A stretch of DNA of 64,000 nucleotides from Talpa occidentalis (taxonomy: Eukaryota > Chordata > Mammalia > Eulipotyphla > Talpidae): the NCBI RefSeq assembly GCF_014898055.3, contig NW_023604861.1, positions 82,308,399-82,372,398 on the forward strand, in the 5' to 3' direction. The notes under the pieces were generated by a model. That model saw only the letters and a program-made list of their open reading frames with translations, ran no database searches and was not told the DNA's origin. The translations under genes were made by a program, and so were the position numbers. The first letter of the stretch is position 1, and every line of letters starts with the position of its first letter. This document shows positions 1 through 12,390 of the stretch, piece by piece.

Positions 1-269
1 GCTAAGTCACTGAGCACCGGTCTGAAAGCATTTCCCAGGCAGCTGGCGTGATGAAACCTGGTTGGCCCAGCTCCCCTGCGCACACTTGGCTCCCCTAGTA
101 TCTACTGTGTTCCCTTAACAGACAGTTGACATGGTAGTGGGAACAGGCTTCAAAGATCATTCACAGCACACCTGAGTTGAGTGAGATCTTGTTTATGTGT
201 ATGTAACACGATTCCTAGGGATCAATGAGGATAAAAACAATAAACAAACAGATGGAAAATGTGGATGGT

Positions 270-395
270 TTGTATTGCTAATAATAACTGATGTATCAGG
301 TATTTATTGAGCATTTGCTGCTCACTGGTCTTTGGACTGAGAGCTTTTATGTATTAACTCATTAAAACCTTACAAAACTTCCTTGAGTTAGGTAC
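270..395. repeat. MIR-like fragment, continuing after the LTR at 856-905
   Basis: The motif GGTATTTATTGAGCATTTG, followed by an ATTAACTCATTAAAACCTTAC segment and continuing after the LTR with TTTAATAGTATTTTGCAGTC, has the layout of an ancient mammalian MIR. The LTR insertion splits it. Ends are approximate. Confidence 0.5.
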
Positions 396-850
396 TGTAG
401 GGGCAGGAATGGACATAGTGCAGGTTTTCTGATCTAGCAGACCAGGTAAAGGAGGAGTCCTGGAGCCCTCGGAGGCTTTGCAGGCTTTTATTGGGATTTA
501 CCAGGTACACGGCAGGCAGTGGTGCTGGGGGGCCGGAAGGCTGGCAGGCCTCCCAGCCCCCAGCAAGTCTTCATTCTATCTGGGCTCTCTGGTCTTCTCT
601 CTGCTTCTTTGCTCTTCCGTTCGTTCTGCTTCTTCTTGGCTTCTGCTTCTCTGCTTCTGCTGGCTTCCCCGCGACGCCGCCCTTAAAAGCCTAGTCTTAG
701 CCCATATGTAGATGGTGAATCCCATCTACCTATGTCCACACCCTATTCCAGGTGCCCACCATCAGGCATGCATTCGGGACTGCAGGGTTCCGTCATCTAT
801 CCTAATGGCGGGAGGGCAGAAAAGCCTGATACTTTTTACCTTACCCTACA
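396..850 (-). mobile_element. Solo ERV LTR (family A, copy 1)
   Basis: A 455-bp solo LTR. The plus strand begins TGTAGGGGCAGG and ends CCCTACA, so the ends are short inverted repeats. It is flanked by a perfect 5-bp duplication GGTAC (391-395 and 851-855). The minus strand carries AATAAA at 487-492, which sets the orientation. A long run of GAAGC/AG-rich units (about 590-665) makes this the longest of the three copies. It interrupts a MIR-like repeat. Confidence 0.9.
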
Positions 851-905
851 GGTACATTTAATAGTATTTTGCAGTCATCCCAGGTCAGGTACATTCACAG
901 TTGGT

Positions 906-1289
906 TCTAGCAATTTGAAGAATTTTGGAACTCTTGGCATCATTTTCACAGGTTTTAATGGTAAACAGGGGAAACAAGCCAGCAGGGAGATAGCAACTTG
1001 AGCCCTCTGTGAATTCTATGCAATCTTTGCTCTAGGCTTTCTCTAGAGTTTTCCCATGATCTCTTCTCTTAGCCATTGCTTGTCCTCTCGTAGCCGTTAT
1101 GCCGTCCTTTCATAGCTGCTCCACCGTAGCGGTCTCTGAGAAATGCTATCCTTATATCCCTGAACTCTAGGCTCATGTGTGCATACTTGCACATGCGCAC
1201 ACACCCATGCCCAGGTGTCCATAGTCAGGCATTCATGCCTCACGCCCAAGAACCTTCTAGGTCAACATGATCAAGGCCGCAGGTGATAG
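906..1289. other. Intergenic stretch without recognised elements
   Basis: I see no gene, RNA or clear repeat here; only a short CA/CG-rich patch near 1185-1215. Confidence 0.5.
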
Positions 1290-2443
1290 TCACAGATGTC
1301 AATGGCGTGAAAGCCTACCAACTTCATTTACCCTACAAATACCCTCATCTTATTTTCATGAAACAAAACACCCACCACCATCCATTATATATACCCACTC
1401 TTACTTCTCATCCTCTTCACCTCTGGCAACCTCATTTCAGTTTTCAGTGTCCATTAGTTTATTTTTATTTTGGTGTGTCTGTTTATCTGCTTAGTTTCCT
1501 TATATTTCACATATAGATGAAATCATCCAATATTTGTCTTTACTTTTCTGAATAATTTCACTTTGCATAATGCCCTAGCTTTCCTCCCATTTTGCCTGAA
1601 ATGGCAAAATTTCATCTTTCCTTATAGCTGAATAGTATTACACACAAATACACATACACACAAATAATAATCACATCTTCTTTATCCAATCATCTATCAG
1701 TAGGTGCTTAGATTGTGTCCATATATTAATTATAAACAATTATAAATAATTGCTGCAATAAACTTTCTGGCGCATGTAACTTTTTGAGTTGATGATTTCA
1801 TATTCTTTAGATAGATACCCAGAAATGGGATTGATGGATCATATGGTAGTTCTATTTTTAGTTTTTTGAGGAAGGTCCATACTGCTTTCCAAATGGTTAT
1901 ATGAATTTACATTCCCATTAACAGTGTATAGATTCCTCTTTCTCCACATCCTCACCAACACTTGTTAGCAGTGTTTTTGAATGTAAGTCATTTTGACAGG
2001 TGTGAGATGATATCTCATTGTAGTTTTGATTTGCATTTCCATATTAAGAAGTGATAATGAACATTTTTTCATATGTCTGTTGGCCATCTGTATATCCTTT
2101 TTGGAAAAGAATCTATTCAGATCTTCTGCCCCTTTTTAATTGGGTTGTTTGGTTTTTTGTTATTAAATTGGATGAGTTCTTATTTCTTGCACATTAACCC
2201 CATATCTGATCTGTGATATACAAATATCTTCTCCAATTCAGAAAGCTGTCCTTTTAACCTGTCCTTTCTTACACTGTGAGAAACTCTTTCATTTGATATA
2301 GTCCCAATTGTTTTTGCTTTCATTTTCCTTGCCAGTATAGTCAAGTCCTCAAAGAAATCTTTATCATTAATGCCATGGAACATATAGCCTATGCTTTCTT
2401 CTAAGTACTTTATGGTTTCATGTCTTATGCCCAAGTCTTTAAC

Positions 2444-2477
<34 letters not shown>

Positions 2478-5100
2478 GAGGCATGCTTTATTTATTTGTT
2501 TGCTGGTTTGTTTGTTTGTTTTGTTTATACATGCACTGGGTACAGTCAGAAGCGCGGGAGGGCGAGAGAATTCACCAGAGCCAGAGCGGGGAGCAGAGCA
2601 GGCAGAAGGACCGAAGTACACTGCTGAGGGGAGCAGCGGGCGGCAGGAGAGGTCTGCGCGCCATGTGGGACCCTCCTCTGGTGGCCGGGGAGCAGCCGGG
2701 GATCGAACCGGCGCCGCAGAGGCCGCGCGCAGCTTCGCAACCCAGCGCTCAACCGCTGCGCCACCGGGGAGGCCCGTCTTTAACCCATTTTTGAATTTAT
2801 TTATGTGTATGGGATTAGAGAGTGATTCCATTTCATTCCTTTACATGTGGCTATCCAATATTCCCAATGCCATTTGTGAAGAGATTTTCCTTTCTTTATC
2901 ATGTAGTTGTGGCCTCTTTGTTATAAACTAGGTGTTGATATAGGTGTGAATTTATTTCCAGGCTCTCAGTTCTATTCCATTTATCCTTGTGTCTATTTTT
3001 ATTTCAACACTGAACTGTTTTCATTATTGTTGTTTTAGAATATAATTTAAAATCAAGTAACATGATGCCTCCATTTTTCTTCTTTTTTTCACAAAAGTGG
3101 TTATTAAGGATCTTTTGTGGTGCCATATAAATTTTAGTATTTTTTTGTTCTATTTTCTTGAAAAATATCATCAGAATTTTGATGGGAATTGAATTGAATT
3201 CATATGTTGCTTTTGGTAGGAATGTCAATTTGACAATATTAATTCTCCCATCCACGAATGTGGGATATATTTCATGTCTTGTTTTATATCTTTTAACAGT
3301 ATCTTATAGTTTTCATTGTATAGATTTTTCATCTCCTTTGCTAAATTTATTTTCTTGGTATTTAATTATTTTTGATGTGATTGTAAATGGGATTATTTTC
3401 TGAGTTTCTTTTTCTTCTCACTTGTTATTTGTATATAGGGATGCAACAAATTTTCTTTGTGTTAATATCATAGCCTGACAATTTACTCATTTTTATTTCT
3501 AATAGTTTCTTTTAGAACTTTAAACATAACATGCCATTTTCATCTGGTCTGCAAGGTTTCCACTGACAAATCCACACAATTTCGTAAAATACAGTTTCTA
3601 CACATTTTGCTCTTTTTTTTTTTCTTCTGGGATACCAATAATGCAGACCTTGTTTCTCTTGATACTATCTCATAGGGCTTTTACACAATTTTTGTTTTAA
3701 TGAAAATTTAAAATTCTTTTCTCTTTTTTCCTGCTTGGGGTTTTCCACTATTATGTGTTCAAGCTCACTGATTCTAGCAGTGTTTCTTCTTGTTTACTGC
3801 TGAGCCCCTCTACTACATTTTTAAGCTCAGTTATAGAATTCCTTAAGTGCATTATTTCTATTTGAAGTTTGCTTACATTATCTATCCTTGTACTTCTCAT
3901 TCCATTGGCCAATTGTTTTTCTTATTTCAGTAAACATAGTTACGACTATTGCTTTAAACTATTCTTCAGGTAAGTTACCTAGATCTTCAGGATTTAGATT
4001 TTGCTGGATTTTTCCCCCCATTATTTGTGATCTCTCTCTTCATTTTGAGTTCTTAGGGGTTGAAGTAAACAGCTTTCTTTCCTTAACTTGATGTGTTGGA
4101 CTTATATTAAGATTACACATTAGAGGATATAATCCTAGGTTATTTGCCCAGGATTCTGGGGTGTCTATTACTTTGTAGACTGATGTCTTTGCACCTGTTT
4201 GGATGACTGGAGCTCTAGTGCTCATAGAGAGTAGGAACCAGGGCAGCAGGGAATCAAGAAGTTACTGCCAGGGGGAAATCAAGTCTCCTAAGGGGCTACA
4301 GGTCCCCTAACAAAGGGTGGAGGTTATCTACAAAGACTCCAACTTTAGATGACTTTCTTCAGTAGCCTCAGGCTAACACTGACTTTTCAGCTATTGTCCA
4401 ACACTGGTTTCTGCAAGTAGGAGTTTTTCTCAGGGGTGAAAGCCAGAAACTGCGATTTGAACTGCAAATGGGCCACGGTCCTAGTTTCGATCACAAGCAG
4501 ATGAGGGGTGTGTATTTTCCAGGGTCTTTTGGTGCTGTCTGAAAGAGTGTCTCTCTTGTAGATCTCATTCCTGTGTGTGGCACCAGAAGTGCGCTATGGT
4601 TATGATGGAGACATGGTTGAGTGGGGGGAGAGTCTGTTCTCAAAGACTTCCTCAGGCTGAGTGTTCCCCTGAGGTTCATGGCCCTGCTTAGACCAGAGCT
4701 TAAGTCTTAAAATTCTGATAGAGGCAAGAAAAACTTTCGGTGGATGTTGTACCCAGTAATGGTGCCAAGTGGGTATGGGACAGGTGTTATGCATAACATG
4801 GAAGTCAGTTATAGAGAGAAACCTCTTGTATACAGGGCCCCCCGTTGTGTCTTTTCTCACGTTATGTTCTTTTAGCCCTGTCTTCCTCATTGGCTCAAGT
4901 TCCCACTGCTTACATTCAGGGGCCACAGGCTCAAGCTGACAGTCCCTAGCTTAGAAGATGCTACAGCAGCATTTTAAGGACTGTCCTATGGCCTGAAGCA
5001 CCCATAGTGGTAGAGGTGTGAAATGTTTCACTCTTTAACCCTGATTCCTTGGTTGACTTCTAGGAGATTCCAGGACTAGGATAAATGTCTAGTATGACAT
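1290..5100 (-). mobile_element. Old L1, antisense, with internal deletion and a nested SINE
   Basis: The minus strand encodes decayed L1 ORF2 C-terminal sequence; a segment at 2180-2434 matches the family pattern of L1 ORF2 before its end. The order on the plus strand is 3' UTR, ORF2 end, then at about 3540 a jump to L1 5'-region sequence (CTGGTCTGCAAGGTTTCC and following), so most of ORF2 is missing. It may be an internally deleted L1M or a HAL1-type half-LINE. It is interrupted at 2447-2775 by a SINE. The far end near 5100 is uncertain. Confidence 0.7.
2447..2775 (-). mobile_element. tRNA-derived SINE (copy 1, young subtype)
   Basis: Full-length SINE in antisense, from a T-tract to GGGAGGCCC. 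The duplication GTCTTTAACCCA is perfect (2435-2446 and 2776-2787). The sense strand has a tRNA-like head and carries the extra tail GCATGCCTCTAT before the poly-A, shared with the copy at 28361. Confidence 0.9.
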
Positions 5101-5249
5101 TTATCTTTGCCAGCATCTATCTGCTTCCCCATCATTTTGAGGCAGGTCTCTACTCACTTGAACCCAATTGTTCTCCAGAGGTTTGCCCCTCCACTTTCCA
5201 CACGAGGTTGTATGCCTTCTAATGTGGGCATGAGCCCATTAGCAACAAC

Positions 5250-5640
5250 AACAACAAAAAGGGTAACTGTAAGTCCTTATCTTGGATCTCTTCATCTTAA
5301 TAATGAAGAAACTGAGGCAGCAAGAAGTTAAGTAACCTACCCAAAGTTGATAGTGGTGGAGCCAGGACTTAATCACAAATCCTTATACTTAACCATGAAA
5401 ACATACCTCATTAAAGACACTTCCAGATATTTCATTTATCTGTTTCTATTGTTAATTAGCTCTATGGCTCAGCAAAAAGTCATTTCAAATATGTATTATG
5501 GGCTAGGTTCTATGCTAGGTTCTGGGATTTACGGATATGTAAAGACAGGCACATCCTGCTTTCATAGATGCTGTAACTTTGTGAGGGAGACCAACATTGA
5601 CCAGATAGTCACACTAATGGATGTATAGCCACAGAGCATT
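5250..5640. repeat. Ancient MIR/L2-like remnants
   Basis: AATGAAGAAACTGAGGCAGC followed by AAGTTAAGTAACCTACCCAAA is a MIR core. The segment from 5470 onward (TATTATGGGCTAGGTTCTAT) is a similarly old MIR- or L2-like remnant. Boundaries are approximate. Confidence 0.5.
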
Positions 5641-7410
5641 GAAGAAATGGACTGAGAAATCATGAGAGCATATTACAAATGACCAAACAAAACAAAACTC
5701 CTCCAGTTTGTCCAGGAGGGGTGAAAGAAAACTTCCAAGGAAATGACATAAATTAAGATCTGTAGTATTACCAATCTTTGAAAAATCTGTTTTATATTCA
5801 GTGCACTGAGCTCTTTAAATCAGTTGCAATAGATTTTTAGTTGCTTTGCTAGGATTTTCTAAGCATATACCTAGTGATACAATTCCTGTTTTCCCTATAT
5901 TTAAATTTCTAATTTTTGTTTCCTGTCTATTGCCTGGCCAGATCTTTCCCAATAATAAGTAACCATAATGGTGGTGAAAAGTTCACAATTTTTTAAATTA
6001 ATAATTCAGTATTTCACTATTAACAACGTTGGTGGCAACCGATTCAGTATTTTAGGAAAATACTGACTTACACATAAGGTTTTTCTCATTTGGCTTATTA
6101 TAAAGTATGTTAGGTGCCCCTCATTCTTGTTGTCCTATTGACTGTCATACTTTTTCTAATGTACTTGAAATTAAAAGTCTAAAATTTTATTTGGTATTTG
6201 GAAATATTTATTTATAAGTTAGTTTGTGCTTTCATTCTCTCTCTTTCTCATTTGGACATCTAATCATATTTACTAATTTGCTTTCTAAGGTTGGAATGAC
6301 TTCTAATGCACTAAGGGAGAAAAAGGAAGACTCCTTAGCAAGACAGGAAACCCAAAACCAGTTAAGAAAAAAATAGACAACATCAACTACATATATAATA
6401 CTTTTTAACATGGCAAAATACACCATAAAGTCAAAGGCAACAAATAATTTGGAAAAGTGTTAATAGAAATGCCCCTCCCCACAAAAAAATGTTACTATCA
6501 CACAAAGAGATCCTACAAATTACAAGGAAAAGAAAATCAAGCCAGCTAAAAATGAATAAAGAATAGGAATAATAATTTAGAGAGGAGGAAAGCCAGTGGA
6601 CAATAATCATATAACAAGATATTTAATTTCATTAATTGTCAGAAAAGTGCAAATTAAAACATAAAATACTTTTTAACATATTTAACCATTAAAAATGACA
6701 AAGATTTGTTATATGTAGGGCTGGCAAGGATGTAGAAAGTGTGCACTCTCTTTGATAGAAGTGCAAATGACTATAATTTATTACAAAGCCATCCTGGCAA
6801 TACCTATTAAAATAATAGGTGTTTGTGCTGTGGTAAGCACTTCTGATTGCTTAAGCAATGTGCAAAGCTTTTCACCCCTTGCCAATAGAGTCTTAATTTT
6901 GTATATGGAAGTAAGGTGATAAATTATAATTGGTATGACCATCATAATAATCCTGTAATTTCCAGTTACTCAACTTTCCAATCGGCCTTGCAACTAGTAG
7001 TGATCAACAAAATATGTAAGGGAAAAAATTGCTGAAGTATCTTTGGGAAGACCTTTGTTTTGCTGATATAAGATACAAATATGGGTCTTTCCCTTTATCT
7101 TGAATACAAACACGATTGATACTTGGAGTTGTGGCATCATCTTGTAATCATGAGAACAAAATGCTGACATGCTAAGGAAAGCTGTGCAAAAAAACATAGA
7201 AGAGCTAGAGCTCCTCAACCACACCAATAACCACTTCTACTTGCTTCTGGAGCCTTGTTATATGAGAAAAACAAATACCTATTTGTTTAAGCCTTTACTA
7301 ATATGGTTTTTATTACTGTTAGCCAAATATACCTCTAATCAGATACATATATACTTTTGATCTAGTCATTCCTATGTGTCACTCCATGCTAAAGTAAGTA
7401 CCAGTACATT
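5641..7410. other. Intergenic A/T-rich stretch with a weak plus-strand L1/HAL1 remnant
   Basis: About 6560-6800 contains motifs typical of a degraded plus-strand L1 ORF2 end (AGTGCAAATTAAAACA, GGCAAGGATGTAGAAA). The remainder shows no element or gene I can support. Confidence 0.4.
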
Positions 7411-7425
7411 AAGATTTAAGTAGAG

Positions 7426-7951
7426 GGCCTCCCTGGTGGTGCAAGGGGTTAAGTCTCAGCATTATCAAGTTATCAGCAGCCATTGTAGCATGAGTTCCAT
7501 CCTGGCCAGGGAGCTAACCCACATGGCGAACAGACCTCTCCTATCTTGCCCGCTGCTCCCCTCAGCAGTGCATTTCAGTAGATCTTCCTGTTCTGTTCCC
7601 CACTCTGTCTCTGGTGAATCCTCTCACCACCACCCCCATACCTCTGGCCTGCACCCCAGCTCTTGTATGCAAAAATAAATAAAAAGATTTATTTATACAA
7701 GATCTGGGGTACAGGCCAAATGGTCGGGAGGGTGAGAGGACTCACCAGAGACAGAGCGGGGGACTGAACAGGCAGATTGACGAAATACACTGCTGAGGGG
7801 AGCAGCGGGCAAGAAAGGAGAGGTCTGCTCGTCACGTGGGATGCTCCGAGGCTGGCAGGGATCAAACCAGCAGTGCAGAGGCTGCGACAGCTTCACAGCA
7901 CTGTGCTCAACTGCCTGCACAACCAGGGAGGCCCAATAAATCTTTAAAAAA
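7426..7951 (+). mobile_element. tRNA-derived SINE (copy 2, older subtype), split by copy 3
   Basis: The body runs 7426 to about 7685 and its tail AATAAATCTTTAAAA resumes at 7935. The duplication AAGATTTAAGTAGAG is perfect at 7411-7425 and 7952-7966, enclosing both this SINE and the one nested inside it. That proves the order of insertion. Confidence 0.9.
7686..7934 (-). mobile_element. tRNA-derived SINE (copy 3), nested inside copy 2
   Basis: An antisense SINE from ATTTATTTATACAAG to GGGAGGCCC, inserted in the A/T-rich tail of copy 2. The two form head-out inverted copies with almost no spacer. Its own duplication lies in A/T-rich tail sequence and is ambiguous. Confidence 0.87.
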
Positions 7952-7979
7952 AAGATTTAAGTAGAGTTTATGTATAACA

Positions 7980-8769
7980 TTTTTTTAAAATAAATTATTT
8001 TATTTTATATAATTCATAGATCATTTTTCATTTTTGCATAATATATGCATTTTCATTTTGCTTATATTCTCCATACAATTCCTACCCCCCTCTTCTGACC
8101 CCAATCCCTCTTCTCCTCCCCCACCCCTCACTGAAGTGTGTCTCTTGTCTATAGTTGTTGATTTTGATTTTTACTTTCTTATAATTAGTCTTTTTCCTGG
8201 TCCCTTATTTAGGTTTTCTAAATTGCTGCTATGAGTGAGACCATCCGGTATTTTTCTTTCTCTTTCTGGCTTATTTCGCTGAGCATGATCCCTTCCAGCT
8301 CCATCCATGTTGCTGCAAATTGCATGTGTCTATCTTTTTTGAATGCTGAGTAATATTCCATGGTGTATATGTACCACATCTTCTTGATCCAGTCATCTAT
8401 TTTTGGGCATTTGGGTTGTTTCCAAAGCTTAGCTATTGTAAACAGTGCTGCTATAAACATAGGGGTGCAGGTGTTCTTTGGAATTGATGTTTCTGTGTCC
8501 TTTGGGTAAATACCTAGGAGTGGAGTTGCTGGATCATATGGTAGCTCTATTTTTAGTAGGTTGAGGAATCTCCACACAGCTTTCCATAGTGGTTGGACCA
8601 CTATGGAAGTTTGCACTCCCACCAGCAGCGCAGGAGAGTTCATTTTTCTTCACATTCTCACCAACATTTGTTGTTGCTAGTTTTTTTTAATATGTGCCAT
8701 TCTCACTAATGTGAGATAGTATCTCATTGTAGTTTTGATTTGCATTTCCCTGATTACAAGTGATGTTGA
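7980..8769 (-). mobile_element. 5'-truncated L1, antisense
   Basis: The minus strand encodes about 140 residues of the L1 ORF2 C-terminus (8218-8643) with the motifs [19 protein letters not shown] and WMELEGIMLSEISQ, largely open. A 3' UTR and T-tract lie at the left end. The flanks TATAACATTTTTT and TACAACATTGTTTT look like a degraded duplication. It is younger than the other L1 remnants here. Confidence 0.85.
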
Positions 8770-9299
8770 ATACAACATTGTTTTGAAGCAAAGAACTGAG
8801 AACAAAGGGAATTTCTATCAGTAGTCATGAGGTTAAATAAAATATAGTGTAATTATATGATAGAATGCTTTATGGCTATTAGAAAAGTGATTTAGACTGA
8901 TATCTGTTGACCTTGAGTGATGTTCATGATGTATTACTAAAAATGTTCTATTTCAATTGAAGTAGAACTATAAATCACCTCATTGCCTGTTACCAAGAGA
9001 ACATATTAGAATTAATGGGAGCCAACTTCAAGAAAGAAATCATATAGACTAAAGGCTTAGAAGAAAATCCCTCCCTTCTTCTTACATAGATAGCCTTCTC
9101 ATCTCCAATCAGAAGTAGCCTACAAAGACACAGGACCCAACTCTTTCCTGAAGGACAGTTACTGAAGTATGAATTATTAGTCAGCAACTAAATAGAGCTA
9201 TGAAAATACTGATAATTCTCTAGATTCTGTAAGAGTCTACCCTTTTATATTTTACTGACCCAGAGAGTAGAATGTAAAAGGGGTTAAAAATTCTTATAA
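8770..9299. other. Intergenic stretch, little recognisable
   Basis: 8790-8960 carries weak L1-3'-end-like sequence on the plus strand (TATGATAGAATGCTTTATGGC). Nothing else is supported. Confidence 0.35.
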
Positions 9300-9534
9300 C
9301 ATAAAAATAGACACAGAGAACAACAGAACAGAATCAAGAGTCCAGAAATATATTTGACAAGGGAAACAAAAGAACTCTGTGGGAAAGGATGATCTATTCA
9401 ATAAATGATGCTGGGGAAACTGGATAATCACTTGCAGAAGAATGAAATTTGACACCTATCTTCACCACTCATGTTAAGTAGTTAGAGCAGAAAGGGCAAT
9501 GTCTAAAGAAAATTAAAGTTTATTATATCCAGGA

Positions 9535-10013
9535 TGACAGGAAACACTTGCCAGAACAGATAAAACCAGGGGAGAGTCAAGAAATGCCCAGAGTGGGAAA
9601 GGCAAGCCCCCACCCTAACCTATGGGCAGGATCGATGGGCAGGATCGATAAAGCGCGGTGAGAGCAGGATGGGGTGGGGGAGGCCCTGCTGCCTGGGCTA
9701 ATGAAACTATATTCTGGTGGTGGAGGACAAGAATAGAAGAAAAACTGAAAAGGAGGTGTGCCACAAGGCCAGAAACCTGGCTTACAAGGAGGTGGAGGTA
9801 GAAGAGATTAATATAGCCATTGACACAGCTATGGAAACCAAGATCCTTAGGTGCAGACTCCTAGATTACAATGCATAATATCCAAGTAGGTATCCAAGGG
9901 AGGGTGCATCCAAAGGTAAAGACACGGAGATTGAGCCCATTGTAGAATCTCCAGACCCTTTCAAATTCTATATAGTTATTCAAAATCAGCAACCAACTGA
10001 GACTCACAAGGAG
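9535..10013 (+). mobile_element. ERV family B, internal 3' fragment
   Basis: From about 9715 this segment matches, in opposite orientation, the sequence next to the LTR at 14768-15225. It ends in a purine-rich ACAAGGAG tract directly before the LTR, as expected of a polypurine tract. No open retroviral gene is left. A small direct repeat of GGGCAGGATCGAT occurs at about 9627-9652. The left boundary with L1 is approximate. Confidence 0.6.
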
Positions 10014-10446
10014 TGACCCCTCCCAAACAGAAGAAGACTATATCAGTGCAGTGTCTGCACAGGCTCAGGGCAGTAATCCCTCTGCCCACCTGTGACTATG
10101 CATGTGCTTTTCAGCAACTGTCCTCTGCAGGGCAGCAGCCTCTCTGCCTGCCCGAGACCTGTACCATGCTGGGACTTGTCTTCATTGACCTCCCTCAGTG
10201 GAAGCCACTCTCCTCAAGGCCTCTTAGCAGCTCTTCCTGCCCGCTTGTTTCTATGCAAGTGTACTTTACTTTTCTGTTCCTTTTCCTAATAAACCTGCCC
10301 TTTAAATATAACTACCATCTGTCTCGTGGAGAAACTCACCTGGGGAACTCGCCACGTGTCGCTGAAACGGGAGCTCTGGTGAAACCTTTCCCAGAGTGAA
10401 CCCAAGGACCCTGTACTCCAAACCCAGGACTCAAAAAACCACAACA
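10014..10446 (+). mobile_element. ERV family B LTR, sense copy
   Basis: A 433-bp LTR from TGACCCCTCCC to CACAACA, with AATAAA at 10288-10293. It follows its internal fragment, so it is the 3' LTR of a copy that has lost its 5' half. It is homologous to the antisense LTR at 14768-15225. Confidence 0.75.
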
Positions 10447-10659
10447 CTGGGAGTGCAGTAGAAGGAGGAATGACTTAGAACTCCTGCTGGACCAGTAAAC
10501 CAGTACCTGGGGGCACCTGCACAGTAAATTCCAAAAAGGGACAGAGTGAGTAACCCTCTGTACCCCATTTAAGCCAGGAATCCTCCACCATTCAGGGCAG
10601 TTGCTCTTCCATGGATGCTGACTGCTTTGACCACTTCCTGAGTGTAATATTGCTAAAAA

Positions 10660-10886
10660 GGGCCTCCCTGGTGGCCTTGGGGTTAAGTCTCAGCGCTATC
10701 ACCTCTACAGCCTGAACCTGAGTTAGATCCCTGTCCAGAGACTTCTATCTCACCTGCTGCTTCCCTTAGCAGTGTATTTCAGTAAATTCACATGTTCTGC
10801 TCCCCACTCTGTTTCTGGTGAACTCCTCTCCCCTGTACCTCTGGCCTACAGCCTAGTTCTTTTATGCAAAAAAAAAAAAAAAAAAA
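10660..10886 (+). mobile_element. tRNA-derived SINE (copy 4, older subtype)
   Basis: Head GGCCTCCCTGGTGG, the core AGCAGTGTATTTCAGTA, and an 18-A tail. Diverged; a short GCTAAA-type duplication flanks it. Confidence 0.82.
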
Positions 10887-11277
10887 GCTAAATAAACAGC
10901 TTTGCTTTGCCTATATGTGGCTTTGAATTATTTCATGACAATATTCTAGAACTGAAAATATTCACAAAAATTAAATGTAAGCTTCAAAACTGTAAAGTTC
11001 CTAAAAGAAAACAGAAAAAATTCCTTGACATTGGTCTTGGCAAAGATTTTTTGGAAATGACACCAAAAGCACAAATAGCAAAAGTAAAAATAAATTAAGT
11101 GGAAGTATGTCAAACAAAAGGAAACCATCAATAAAATGAGAAGGCAACCTACACAATGGGAGAAAAAAATTGCAAACCACTTATCTGATAAGAGGTTAAT
11201 ACTAAAAAAAATAAGGAACTTTTATAACCCAATAGCAAAAAACCAAACAATCTGATTTAAAAAATGTGTAGAGTATC

Positions 11278-11686
11278 TGTAGGGGCCGGAATGGACCACA
11301 GGGCAGGTTTTCTGATCCCATGCAGACCGGGTAAAGGAGGAGTCAGAGTCCTCAGTGGTTTTGCAGGTTTTTATTGGGGTTCAGCGGGTACGTGGCAGGC
11401 AGGGGTTCTGGGGGGCCGGGAGGCTGGCAGGCCTCCCAGCCCCCAGCAAATCTGCACTCTCTCTGGGCTCTCTGGCGTTCTCTGCTTCTGCTTCTCGGCT
11501 TCTCTTTCGGCTTCTGCTTCAGCTTCTCCTGGCGTCCCCGTGATGCCACCCTTAAAAGCACAGTCTTAGCCCAGGTGTACCCACTCCAGGTGCCCGCCAT
11601 CAGGCATGCATTCAGGATCACAGGGTTCCCTCATCTATCCTGATGGCGGGAGGGCAGAAAAGCCTGATATTTTTCCTTACCCTACA
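11278..11686 (-). mobile_element. Solo ERV LTR (family A, copy 2)
   Basis: A 409-bp solo LTR (plus-strand ends TGTAGGGGCC and CCTACA) with a perfect 5-bp duplication GTATC at 11273-11277 and 11687-11691. AATAAA on the minus strand is at 11370-11375. It is inserted into the plus-strand L1. Confidence 0.92.
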
Positions 11687-12390
11687 GTATCGGAATAGAC
11701 ATTTTTTTTTTTTCAGAGAAGACATAACAACGGTCAATAGGTACATGAAAACGTGCCCAACATCACTAACCATCAAGGACATGTGAATCAAAACCAGTGA
11801 GATATACCGAAATCCTGTTAGAATGGTTATTATCAGGAAAACAAGGAAGCATTGGTGAGGATTGGAGAAAAGGGAACACTTGTGTGCTCTTGCTGATAAT
11901 GTAAATAGGGGCAGTCCCTATGGAAAAGAGTGTGAAGATTCCTCAACATTTTTTAAGGAGAACTCCCTTATAGTTTAACAATACCACTTCTGGGTATATA
12001 TCTGAAGGAAAAGAAATCACTGTCTTGAGGAGACATCTGCATCTCCGTGTTCATCTTCATTGCAGTATTATTAACACCAGGCAACAGATAGAAAAACGTA
12101 AGTGTGTGTCTTTGGGTGAATGAATAAAAACGTATGAATATTATTCAGCCATGAAAAAGAAGGAAACCCTGCCATTTATGTAATGTGGATAAAGCTTGAT
12201 GGTGTTATAGTATGTAAAATGAGTATGTACAAAGAGAAAGAACAATAATGTGTGATCCATTTATATGTGAAGTCTAAATAAACATTAATGTTGCCAGCCA
12301 GGAGGTAGGGGATATGGGGAAATGTTGGTCAAAGAGTATGTGTCAGTTTATAAGATTTATAAATTCTAGGCTCCCAATGTACAGCACAGG

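Noticed and set aside
2420..2931. Several open frames of 70-143 codons on both strands
   Set aside because: They lie inside the SINE at 2447-2775 and recur in other SINE copies; GC-rich SINE sequence makes spurious frames.
8218..8643. 141-codon open frame as a host gene
   Set aside because: It is the C-terminus of L1 ORF2, part of a truncated L1 insertion.
11286..11643. Overlapping open frames on both strands
   Set aside because: They are within the family A LTR; similar frames occur in the other two LTR copies at 478-711 and 29323-29480.
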